Assembly (NCBI GenBank): GCA_964389685.1
Contig: CAYMFM010000007.1
Location: 37,011 to 101,010, forward strand
DNA length: 64,000 nucleotides
Direction: 5' to 3'
Source: G020353115 sp964389685
GTDB lineage: Bacteria; Bacteroidota; Bacteroidia; Bacteroidales; VadinHA17
Shown here piece by piece: positions 55,722 to 64,000 of this stretch. The notes below the pieces were generated by a model that did no database searches, was not told the origin of the DNA, and saw nothing but the letters and a program-made list of their open reading frames with translations. The position numbers were made by a program, and so were the translations under genes. Numbering within the stretch: position 1 is the first letter of the stretch; every line of letters begins with the position of its first letter.

Positions 55722-58700
55722 TTAATATTGAAGATAATGAAAGGGCCAGTGTCCTGCTCCTGTTGACACAATCCATTTTTATCGGGATATTTTTCGGAGC
55801 ATTTGAGGTGGGAGCCACAGCGCTTTTTCTCGATGAATTTGAAGAGAAAATGATCGCAAACGCTTTTGCAGTCTCAGGTCTGGTTGGAATAATCCTAACA
55901 TCCATCTACACGAAAATGCAGTCGGTAATCACATTTAAACGGCTGGCAATTTTGAATCTGTTAACCATAGCAATTCTTACCGCTATCTTGAGGTATGGAT
56001 TTGAGATTTTCCCGGTTCGGTGGCTGATCTTTGCCATTTTTGTGACGATGGGCCCACTGAATATCATCGCATTGCTTGGCTTCTGGGGAACTGTTGGACG
56101 GTTGTTTACCTTGAGACAGGGGAAGCGGCTTTTCGGTTTGATAGATACCGGTGGAATCCTTGGGATCATTCTCAGTAGCTACGCAGTCCCGGTTATTCTC
56201 GCTTTCCAGTTCCAAACGAAAGATATCCTGATCATCAGTGCTGTTAGCATTTTTATTGCTTTGGTTTTCCAGTTTGTCATTGGGAGTAAATTCGAGCTTG
56301 ACACGGCTTCAGAATCCAGCGGTGTTAAATCCAGGAAAAAGCTATCGTTCTTTTCCCTGTTCAAAGACCGATATATTACCATGATGTCAGTTTTTGTAGC
56401 CCTCTCCATGATCATGCTTTTCTTTGTTAGTTACTCTTTCCTTGCAGCTACCCGTGAACAATATCCTGATTCCCGGGAGATGGCCTCATTCCTGGGGCTT
56501 TTCATGGGGACACTGATGATATTCACCCTGATCCTGAAAGCCTTTGTTTTCAGTTGGCTGATGAAGACATATGGATTGAAGATTGCCCTGGTGATATCCG
56601 CTTTTCTGATGACCCTGTTTACTATCATTGCGTCACTGGTTGGGACATTCTTTGGTTATAATTCAGCATCTGAGGGCTTTATGCTATTCTTTATGATCAT
56701 TGCTTTAAGCCGGCTCTTTTCGAAAGCACTGAAGGATTCTATTGAGGCACCATCCTTTAAAATTTTATACCAATCTCTTGACGAACAGATCCGATACGAT
56801 GTGCAGGCGAGGGTTGACGGTACCATAAACGAATTCGCAGCCCTGACGTCCGGTCTGATACTGGCGGGATTGGGTGCCCTTAGCTTCTTCAAACTGATTC
56901 ATTTTTCCTATGTCCTGGTGGGAATCCTTATCATCTGGATATTTGTTGCTTTGCGACTCTATAAGGAATACAGGGGATCTCTCCAAGAAGCACTGGCATC
57001 ATTCAAAACCCAGAGAACAGGGTCCGCCAAAACCGGGGTTGATTACTCGAATTACCTTGAATCGACCTTTGAACAGAAAAAACCAGGTGCTATGATCCAG
57101 GGAATGAAAGTCATTAAGGAGATTAATCCATACCTCTATGATGAATTGTTGCCCCAGGCCTTGCATCACAAATCCGAGAAGGGTCGTAATTATATCGTTC
57201 AATGGCTGAGAGAAGCCAATGACGGAACCATGTGGTTGAAAGCAGATGAAATTGTTACAGAATATGACCTGAATCTGGACAAGGAACATCAGAAAGAGAT
57301 TTCAGCAAACGCCAGGGATTTTTTTAAGGATGTTGATTCAATGAAGCGAATCGACCAGCTTTTGCATTCAACCATTCCGGAAGAGCGACTTAAAGGGGCA
57401 AAGTACCTCAGAACACTTCCGGATGGCCCCGATACAACGATACTGGTTGCCTTGTTGAGGGATTTTGAACCACGCGTGAAAATCGAAGCGATCAAACTCG
57501 TGGGAGAGTTTAAAAAAGTCGAGATGGCACCAGCCCTGGTGGATCTCCTCTCATCCGACCTCTATGTGAACCATACCTACCATGCCCTGATCAGCCTCGG
57601 TGACGAAGTCCTGGATGCATTGGATCTTTACTTCTATAAAACAGGAATTGAAGTTCAAACATTGGTTCGGATTGTTCGCATATTTGGAAAAATTGGCGGA
57701 GAAAAGGCGATTCAATGTTTGCTGACTAAATTGGGTTATCACAAAAGAGAAGTCGTTCTTGAAACCGTTCGCTCCCTCAGATTATGTGATTACCGGGCAG
57801 CAGAAGCGGACCTGATCCGCTTGAACCAGGTGTTGGAAAATGTGATAGAAATTACCGCATGGAACATCACTGCATCAGCCAGCATCGTGGAAGAGGAGGC
57901 TGGAACCGACCTCAAAGAAGCTATTCAGGAAGAACTCAAATCAAATTTTGACCTGATTTTTGAGTTGTTAAGCTTGTCCTACGAATCCCAATCCATTTTC
58001 CAGATCCGGGAAAACCTGGAAAGCGGAACATCCGAAGGAGTCAATTTTGCCCTCGAGCTACTGGACCTGGTTGTGGCAGAAGAATTGAAACCACGGTTAT
58101 TCCCACTGCTGGATGACATTTCACAGGATGAGAAAATAAAATTGTTGCAAAACTTCTTTCCCTTGCAGAAAATGGAGTCCCGGGATCTACTCTATGCCAT
58201 TATAAACAGGGACTACAATAAAATGAATAACTGGACCAAGGCTTGTGCCATTAAAGCATTCTGGAACCTTAATCTGAAAGAGATAAAGGATGATCTGATC
58301 GCACAGTTGTTTAATCCCGACCCGTTACTTCGGGGAATTGCAGCCAGGTTGATACACAAAACAGATCCGCTCAAATATAAAGATGTCCTTTCAAGACTTC
58401 CGGAAGAGACCCGGGATGATCTTAACAAGATTATTGAACGAGAGAGCGATGAACACCACCTGCTCTTTTCCAAAATCCAGTATTTCAGGAACTCACCCCA
58501 TTTCAAACAGATACCAGGCCTTGAACTGTACTACCTGGCCAGGAAGTTTGATATGATTTCATATACTGCTGATACGAAAATATCGAGTGATGAAGTCATC
58601 TCAAAAGATCTTTATCTCTGGATCGTTACAGGAGCAATTGAAATAAAATTGGATGATGGAACCCTGCACAAACTCGGCCCAAAGGATGTATTATGCAACT

Positions 58701-58855
58701 TCAACGATGGCGATTTTAATCTGTCAAACTGCACTATAAAGACCCTGGAAGAAACCGTCAGCTATCGACTGGAAGGAGGAAAAATTGGACTTTTACTGTT
58801 TGATTACCCGGATATTGCACAGGTTTTTCTGGAACTAACAACCATACCGGTTTAA
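55697..58855 (+). CDS. Nucleotide-transporter-like MFS protein fused to HEAT repeats and a cNMP-binding-like domain
   Basis: 1052 aa. Residues 1-430 form about 12 membrane segments like ATP/ADP translocases (KDSIEAPSFKILYQSL, KRLFGLIDTGGILG). Residues 440-930 are helical HEAT-like repeats (RLKGAKYLRTLPDGPD, RVKIEAIKLVGEFKKVEMAPAL). The last 110 residues are beta-rich (LYLWIVTGAIEIKLDDGTLHK), like a cyclic-nucleotide-binding fold, but without the usual phosphate-binding cassette. The transported compound and regulation are unknown. A copy of its first codons lies before the N gap. Confidence 0.78.
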   Translation: MAGGIYKALNIEDNERASVLLLLTQSIFIGIFFGAFEVGATALFLDEFEEKMIANAFAVSGLVGIILTSIYTKMQSVITFKRLAILNLLTIAILTAILRYGFEIFPVRWLIFAIFVTMGPLNIIALLGFWGTVGRLFTLRQGKRLFGLIDTGGILGIILSSYAVPVILAFQFQTKDILIISAVSIFIALVFQFVIGSKFELDTASESSGVKSRKKLSFFSLFKDRYITMMSVFVALSMIMLFFVSYSFLAATREQYPDSREMASFLGLFMGTLMIFTLILKAFVFSWLMKTYGLKIALVISAFLMTLFTIIASLVGTFFGYNSASEGFMLFFMIIALSRLFSKALKDSIEAPSFKILYQSLDEQIRYDVQARVDGTINEFAALTSGLILAGLGALSFFKLIHFSYVLVGILIIWIFVALRLYKEYRGSLQEALASFKTQRTGSAKTGVDYSNYLESTFEQKKPGAMIQGMKVIKEINPYLYDELLPQALHHKSEKGRNYIVQWLREANDGTMWLKADEIVTEYDLNLDKEHQKEISANARDFFKDVDSMKRIDQLLHSTIPEERLKGAKYLRTLPDGPDTTILVALLRDFEPRVKIEAIKLVGEFKKVEMAPALVDLLSSDLYVNHTYHALISLGDEVLDALDLYFYKTGIEVQTLVRIVRIFGKIGGEKAIQCLLTKLGYHKREVVLETVRSLRLCDYRAAEADLIRLNQVLENVIEITAWNITASASIVEEEAGTDLKEAIQEELKSNFDLIFELLSLSYESQSIFQIRENLESGTSEGVNFALELLDLVVAEELKPRLFPLLDDISQDEKIKLLQNFFPLQKMESRDLLYAIINRDYNKMNNWTKACAIKAFWNLNLKEIKDDLIAQLFNPDPLLRGIAARLIHKTDPLKYKDVLSRLPEETRDDLNKIIERESDEHHLLFSKIQYFRNSPHFKQIPGLELYYLARKFDMISYTADTKISSDEVISKDLYLWIVTGAIEIKLDDGTLHKLGPKDVLCNFNDGDFNLSNCTIKTLEETVSYRLEGGKIGLLLFDYPDIAQVFLELTTIPV

Positions 58856-58919
58856 CTCTATGTGAGATGAAAAGGTAAATTAATCGTTTGTTGAATCTTT
58901 TTAAACAAGTACCAGCACC

Positions 58920-60920
58920 ATGCCCAAGAAAAGAACCACGATATTTAGACAACTCATCCTTAATGTTGTTATCCCCGTCATTGCTGCCTTAATGGTACTG
59001 GGTGCCTTCAACTATTACCACACTCTGAAAATTCTCGATGAATCAAATACCAGCAAGAACAACATCATTTCTGATGGCATACAAAAAGTATTGGAATTTC
59101 AGGATAACGCCTTCGAACTGATGGAAGTCCACCTGGCACCCATCATGGAAGAATACAGTTCAATCCTGGTAAATGAAACTTTTCGTAGCACTGAAAACAT
59201 TGAAGATGCCGACCTGGATCAGGTTCGCAGGGAGCTGGGAATGGATCCTGATTATGCTGATATTTATATCATTAACCAGGAAGGTACCATCATAAATACA
59301 ACATTCGAAAAAGACAGAGGGTTTAATTTGTTCGAATTTGGTGAGGAGCATAAACAGTTTCTGATCAACGTGATGGAGGGAGGAAGATTTGTGAATGAGC
59401 GATTTGCCATTGAAGACCAAACCAAACGACCGAAGAAGTATACCTACCAGCCGACGCTTGACGGAAAATACATCATTCAAATCGGATTCTATTCAGAACA
59501 AGCCGATGAAATTATCACATTAATCGAGGAGGCAAAATCAGAGATCATCACAAAACAGGAAAGCATTGTGGATGTGGAACTCTTTTATATGGCAGACGTT
59601 CTGTTTTCACTGAATGTAAATGCTGAACAATACCACCCTGAACTACTGCTGGAATTGTTTAGTAACAGGGATGTCGATAATTGGGTAGTCCGGGAAGGAG
59701 AGAACAAGCTGAGTTATCGCTACCTCTATCTGGAACGGGAAAATTCAAACCTTTACCAGGGATCGGTCATACGGATCATCTCCGACCACTCGGGTGAAAT
59801 AGCCTTGCTCAGACGGGAGGCAATTAAATTCCTGGTTATTTTTGGAATTACAATCATTGTTGTTCTTCTGTTGATCTACCGGAAGACCAAAGTCGTCGTA
59901 TTCCCCGTAAAAAAACTGGCGGAAAATGTTGTCAGGATCACACATGGCCACCTGAATGAACGGGCTGAGGTAATCGGCAATAATGAAATTACCAGCCTCT
60001 CCATTGAGTTCAATAAAATGATTGCACAGCTGGAGAGTTATACAAATGAACTGGAGCAGAAAGTGAAGGAACGGACAGCCGAGATACAACAGCAGAAAGA
60101 GGAGATTGAAGCCCAGCGGGATTCCATCCAGGAACAGAAAATGAAGATCGAGACACAGAATGAATTGATATTGGATAGTATCCACTATGCAAAACGGATA
60201 CAGACAGCCATATTGCCTCCGGATGAATACCTGCAATTCCTGGTTCCTAATAATTTTATTCTCTATAAGCCAAAAGATATTGTTAGTGGTGATTTTTACT
60301 GGCTGGCTAAAGAAGAAGAGCTGGTTTTTGTAGCTGCCGTGGATTGTACCGGACATGGTGTCCCCGGGGCATTCATGTCCATCGTTGGCAGCAATCAGCT
60401 CAATTATGCCTTGAATGTTAAAAATGCCCGCACTGCAGGCTGGATGCTGGAGGAATTAAATCAAGGAGTTACAGACACCCTGAGAGAAAAAGGGGGGCCC
60501 GGTTCAGTCAAAGATGGTATGGATATGGCACTCTGTGTCATTGACCCGAAAAGAAAGAAACTGCACTTTGCCGGAGCATATAACCCGCTGATCCTGATCC
60601 GTAACAGGGAGCTTATCCAGTACAAAGGAGATAAGATCCCTATTGGTTCCGTGGAAGGAGACATCATGCCAAAGTTTACCAATCATGAGATCGATATAGT
60701 TAATGGGGATTGCTTTTATATGTTCTCCGATGGCTTTCCGGATCAGTTTGGCGGACCGGAGGGAAAGAAATTTATGTCTAAACGCTTCAGGGAATTACTC
60801 TTTGAGATACATGAGAAACCAATGAAGGAACAGAAACAGATACTGGACCAAACTCTGAAAGATTGGATGGGGGATAATGACCAGGTCGATGATATCCTCG
60901 TAATGGGGCTTAAATTGTAG
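58920..60920 (+). CDS. Membrane sensor serine phosphatase (Cache-like, HAMP, SpoIIE/PP2C)
   Basis: 666 aa. Membrane segments at about 12-32 and 297-318 enclose a periplasmic sensor of roughly 265 residues. Then a HAMP domain (about 320-373), a coiled coil (ELEQKVKERTAEIQQQKEEI) and a SpoIIE phosphatase with metal-binding aspartates in AAVDCTGHGVPGAFMS and a C-terminal DNDQVDDILVMGLKL. Such enzymes dephosphorylate anti-anti-sigma or similar proteins. The TIR-like and nSTAND genes follow 81 bp later on the same strand, so it may be their upstream signal. Confidence 0.9.
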   Translation: MPKKRTTIFRQLILNVVIPVIAALMVLGAFNYYHTLKILDESNTSKNNIISDGIQKVLEFQDNAFELMEVHLAPIMEEYSSILVNETFRSTENIEDADLDQVRRELGMDPDYADIYIINQEGTIINTTFEKDRGFNLFEFGEEHKQFLINVMEGGRFVNERFAIEDQTKRPKKYTYQPTLDGKYIIQIGFYSEQADEIITLIEEAKSEIITKQESIVDVELFYMADVLFSLNVNAEQYHPELLLELFSNRDVDNWVVREGENKLSYRYLYLERENSNLYQGSVIRIISDHSGEIALLRREAIKFLVIFGITIIVVLLLIYRKTKVVVFPVKKLAENVVRITHGHLNERAEVIGNNEITSLSIEFNKMIAQLESYTNELEQKVKERTAEIQQQKEEIEAQRDSIQEQKMKIETQNELILDSIHYAKRIQTAILPPDEYLQFLVPNNFILYKPKDIVSGDFYWLAKEEELVFVAAVDCTGHGVPGAFMSIVGSNQLNYALNVKNARTAGWMLEELNQGVTDTLREKGGPGSVKDGMDMALCVIDPKRKKLHFAGAYNPLILIRNRELIQYKGDKIPIGSVEGDIMPKFTNHEIDIVNGDCFYMFSDGFPDQFGGPEGKKFMSKRFRELLFEIHEKPMKEQKQILDQTLKDWMGDNDQVDDILVMGLKL

Positions 60921-61001
60921 AAATTCTTCTTTTTTCATAATTTTGGTACTCAATCCCCGGTGTTTGATCATCGTATCCTGTTTCCGATAAAATGAATATG
61001 A

Positions 61002-62423
61002 ATGGAAAAGAAAACAGAAATATCTATTCTGATTCCAGAACGACTGGACCAATTACCCGAAAATCTGCAACATTGGATCTATAATTTTGCTGGTTACCTC
61101 GGTATCTTGTTAGATCGGATTCTCCCTGATCAAACCCGTATCTCTATTGAGAAAGAGTTATTAAAAATCGATGATAACAAAATGGTTGTTTTGCTCCTTT
61201 CACACGATTTTATTGCTAAGAACGATCTTATCAAAGAAATTCAGAAAATTTCTGATCAGGATAATAAACGAATGGCAGCATCGGGAATAAGGATACCCAG
61301 GATCTTTAAAGTTTGTATCCTGCCTTTAGCAACAGAACAACAACCGGAATTCTTGAGGGATTATATCGATTATCAGGTTTGCCCAGCGGGTATGAAAATT
61401 GAAGATATCTCTTTTGCTACCGGTATGAAGAGTACAATATGGTCAGTCCTGGTTGACCTTGCTTACGATATCTCTGGTTCTGTAATGAATATGATGGATA
61501 TAAAACTGGGTAAACAGAAAGGTCATAGAGGGCCCACCATCTACCTTGCCGAAACAAATCCGGGGCAGAAAGAAAACAGAGATGCTCTCAGGCGTGAATT
61601 GATTCAGTTCGGTTATCATGTAGTTCCATATAAACCTCTTTCAGGCGATGCAACAAAGATTGAAAAAAGCATCAATGATCTGCTGCATGAAGCCTCATTT
61701 GCTATTCATATTGTTGGAAATGAATACGGTGATCCTCTCCCTGGCTCAAAATACTCACTCGTTGAGCTGCAGCTCCGGCTTTCATCAATTGTTGAAGATT
61801 CATCGGTACAAAAAGGAAATTTTCAACGGGTCATATGGTTCCCCCCAGATCTGAAACCTTCCGATGTAAAACAGCAACTATTTATTGAAAACCTGATCAG
61901 GCAGGAAGAGACCATGCAGATTGCAGAGATTGTACAAACACCCCTTGAATTGCTTAAGTCAATTGTTCGAAGAAGAATATCAAAAAAGGATGAAGAATCA
62001 GAAAAGATGGGTAAGGTTTCACTTCCCGAAAAACCTTTTATTTATCTTATACATGAAAAGAAATATGAAAAAGAGATAGAACCGGTATTATCCTGGTTCA
62101 GAAAACAAAAAATTGACATAATATGGACAGGAATGGTGACTTCAGCAGAAAACCTGGTGCAATTGCACCGGCATTATCTGGCAAATTGTTCAGGAGTTCT
62201 GATCCATTATTCAGGAGACAATGTCCCCTGGATAAGCAGTAAATTGAAAGATTTACTTAAAGCCCCTGGTTTTGGAAGAAAACATCCCATTAAAGCAATG
62301 GCTGTAATGGTTCAGAATGGTGATAAATTTGCCCCCCCCATCTCTGGTCTTGATATTATTTCGATACCCAAAGGGACAAAAGCAGTAAATTTTGATAATT
62401 TCCTGGAAAAAATCAATCAATAA
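61002..62423 (+). CDS. Protein with three TIR/DUF4062-like modules, partner of nSTAND
   Basis: 473 aa, no membrane segment. Three alpha/beta modules can be seen: 1-160 (LGILLDRILPDQTRISIEKE, MVVLLLSHDFI), 185-330 (IYLAETNPGQKENRDALRRE, FGYHVVPYKPL, FAIHIVGNEYGD, YSLVELQ) and 365-473 (FIYLIHEKKYEKEIEPVLSW, LIHYSGDNVPWISSKLKDLL, KAPGFGR). The second is TIR/DUF4062-like, with a Glu in SLVELQ that could be the NADase catalytic residue. The third matches the domain usually found at the end of such proteins. It ends 2 bp before the nSTAND gene, so the pair is one unit. NAD cleavage is inferred, not shown. Confidence 0.72.
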   Translation: MEKKTEISILIPERLDQLPENLQHWIYNFAGYLGILLDRILPDQTRISIEKELLKIDDNKMVVLLLSHDFIAKNDLIKEIQKISDQDNKRMAASGIRIPRIFKVCILPLATEQQPEFLRDYIDYQVCPAGMKIEDISFATGMKSTIWSVLVDLAYDISGSVMNMMDIKLGKQKGHRGPTIYLAETNPGQKENRDALRRELIQFGYHVVPYKPLSGDATKIEKSINDLLHEASFAIHIVGNEYGDPLPGSKYSLVELQLRLSSIVEDSSVQKGNFQRVIWFPPDLKPSDVKQQLFIENLIRQEETMQIAEIVQTPLELLKSIVRRRISKKDEESEKMGKVSLPEKPFIYLIHEKKYEKEIEPVLSWFRKQKIDIIWTGMVTSAENLVQLHRHYLANCSGVLIHYSGDNVPWISSKLKDLLKAPGFGRKHPIKAMAVMVQNGDKFAPPISGLDIISIPKGTKAVNFDNFLEKINQ

Positions 62424-62425
62424 AC

Positions 62426-64000
62426 ATGAGTGAAGCAAGCAATCAAACACAAAAGGAAAAAAAGCAGCAACCGATAGGAAATCCTTTTCCTGGTCTGCGT
62501 CCTTTCAGTATTGATGAGAGCCATCTGTTTTTTGGCAGAGAAGGCCAAAGTGAGGAGGTTCTGAAAAAGCTGGCAGAGAGCCGGTTCGTCGCAGTCATCG
62601 GTGCTTCAGGAAGTGGAAAATCATCGTTGATCTATTGCGGATTGGTTCCTGTTTTGTATGGTGGATTTATTACCCAGGCGGGATCCCGTTGGAACATCAT
62701 TACTTTAAGACCCGGGAATGATCCAATCCACAATCTGGCTGAATCGTTCGTCAACAAACAATCGGAAGATATTGATGATCCGGGAGTGCAGGTCTCAATG
62801 ACCAAGGCGATCCTGCACAGAAGCTCTTTTGGGCTGGTGGAATGTGTGAAACAGTTGAAATTATCCCAGGATGAAAACATCCTGATTTTGATTGATCAGT
62901 TTGAAGAGTTGTTCCGGTTTAAAGCCAGCAGAGAGGATCCTTTGACATTTAATGAATCTGAAGCCTTTGTGAAATTATTGGTTGAAGCCATTGAACAAAG
63001 AGAAGTACCAATTTATGTAGTCCTTACAATGAGGTCCGATTTCATCGGAGAATGTTCCCAGTTCCAGGAGCTTACAGAGGAGATTAACAACAGCAACTAC
63101 CTTGTCCCGCAAATGACACGCGAAGATTTCAAGGCAGCCATTGAAGGGCCGGTTGCTGTGGGCGGCGCTACCATTGAGAAAGCCCTGGTTCAGCAACTCC
63201 TGAATGAAGTAGGTGATGATCCCGACCAGCTGCCCATCCTCCAACACTCATTAATGCGGACCTGGGAATATTGGAAACAACTCAATGATCCAGACAAACC
63301 GATTAGTTTAAGTGACTATGAAGCCATTGGTAAAATGGAAAAGGCACTTTCTGAACATGCGAATGAAGCATTCGATGAACTCAATGCCAGTGGGAAAAGA
63401 GTGTGTGAAAGCATGTTTAAAACACTGACCGAAAAAGGGACAGATAACCGAGGTATCCGCCATCCCACCCGGGTTGAAGTGCTTGCTACAATATCCAAAT
63501 CTTCCGTTGAGGAAGTGATAGATGTAGTGGAGAAGTATCGGGCAACGGGCAGATCTTTTCTGGCACCTGCACCCCAGGTGCTCCTAAATAAAGATTCTGT
63601 AATAGACCTGTCCCACGAAAGCCTGATGAGGATCTGGAACAAACTGAAAGTGTGGGTGGAGGAGGAATCACATGCAATACAGATGTATACCAGATTGGCA
63701 GAAGCATCCAAGATGTATCAGGAGGGAAAGACCGGACTCTGGAGACCCCCCGATTTGCAGCTTGCTTTGAACTGGAAAAAGAAACAGCAACCAACCCTCA
63801 CCTGGGCAGAGAGATATAACCCTGCGTTTGAACGGGCAATGGTTTACCTGCAAACCAGTGAGAAAGAGTTTGTCGCAGAGGAAGAGAATAAAATAAGAAT
63901 GCAGAAAAGAGCCCTGAAGAGAACAAGAATTACTGCCGTCATCCTGGGAACTGCTGCTATCATTTCCCTTGGATTCATGCTCTTTGCAGTGATACAGCAG
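62426..64000 (+). CDS. nSTAND1-type NTPase, N-terminal part (3' truncated)
   Basis: The frame is open for 525 codons to the window edge. NPFPGLRPFSIDESHLFFGR is the usual nSTAND1 opening; Walker A is GASGSGKSSLIYCGL and Walker B ILILIDQFEELF. Winged-helix-like regions follow (about 250-400), then a membrane segment at about 503-523 (ITAVILGTAAIISLGFMLFA). Relatives carry WD40 or TPR sensor repeats beyond this, which would lie outside the window. It would act as the switch that detects a trigger and activates the TIR-like partner. Confidence 0.85.
   Translation, partial: MSEASNQTQKEKKQQPIGNPFPGLRPFSIDESHLFFGREGQSEEVLKKLAESRFVAVIGASGSGKSSLIYCGLVPVLYGGFITQAGSRWNIITLRPGNDPIHNLAESFVNKQSEDIDDPGVQVSMTKAILHRSSFGLVECVKQLKLSQDENILILIDQFEELFRFKASREDPLTFNESEAFVKLLVEAIEQREVPIYVVLTMRSDFIGECSQFQELTEEINNSNYLVPQMTREDFKAAIEGPVAVGGATIEKALVQQLLNEVGDDPDQLPILQHSLMRTWEYWKQLNDPDKPISLSDYEAIGKMEKALSEHANEAFDELNASGKRVCESMFKTLTEKGTDNRGIRHPTRVEVLATISKSSVEEVIDVVEKYRATGRSFLAPAPQVLLNKDSVIDLSHESLMRIWNKLKVWVEEESHAIQMYTRLAEASKMYQEGKTGLWRPPDLQLALNWKKKQQPTLTWAERYNPAFERAMVYLQTSEKEFVAEEENKIRMQKRALKRTRITAVILGTAAIISLGFMLFAVIQQ

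Noticed and set aside
59745..60356. 203-codon minus-strand frame
   Set aside because: It is antisense to the SpoIIE phosphatase.

Overview
The window looks like a chromosomal segment of an uncultured member of the Bacteroidota. The signs are the gene order hpt-adk-obgE, a lysyl-tRNA synthetase with a helix-hairpin-helix tail, a parE-parC pair, Bacteroidota-type promoters (TAnnTTTG at -7), PorV-like and large beta-barrel outer-membrane proteins, and palindromic intergenic repeats. A run of 100 Ns flanked by an exact 55-bp duplication shows that it is a draft scaffold, possibly a metagenome bin. No rRNA, intact tRNA, CRISPR array, integrase or transposase gene was found.

Layout. 1-4.1 kb: the end of a radical SAM enzyme, an ECF sigma / anti-sigma-like / lipoprotein operon, and a small secreted TPR protein. 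4.1-31.8 kb: an accessory region, visibly AT-rich and repeat-rich. It holds six paralogous membrane-anchored TolB-like/TPR proteins (one with an AraC-type DNA-binding domain), a caspase-like protease behind a small beta-barrel protein, an acyltransferase/beta-lactamase fusion, decayed oxidoreductase and C-GCAxxG-C-C genes, an ankyrin lipoprotein, a HipBA toxin-antitoxin pair and an M14-like hydrolase. Its spacers hold dispersed palindromic elements and at least seven displaced fragments of the 3' end of lysS, all in the orientation of the real lysS at 31.8 kb. 31.8-58.9 kb: dense housekeeping genes: lysS, lipA, lipB, recJ, two outer-membrane proteins, purE, hpt, adk, obgE, a PAP2 phosphatase, a lipoate ligase, plsC, a membrane MutS-like ATPase, parE, parC, aroK, a queuosine-precursor transporter, and a nucleotide-transporter-like protein fused to HEAT repeats and a cyclic-nucleotide-binding-like domain. 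58.9-64 kb: a SpoIIE-type phosphatase with a periplasmic sensor, a protein with three TIR/DUF4062-like modules, and the start of an nSTAND1 NTPase that runs off the window.

How the genes may work together. lipA, lipB and the lplA-like gene cover lipoate synthesis, transfer and salvage; parE/parC form topoisomerase IV. The TPR proteins share an N-terminal membrane module, and several share one promoter/leader. The TIR-like plus nSTAND pair, two bases apart, has the architecture of a prokaryotic conflict or programmed-death module, and the caspase operon is a second candidate effector. The most unusual pattern is the trail of lysS 3'-end fragments, which suggests that the accessory region grew by repeated insertion or duplication at the lysS terminus.
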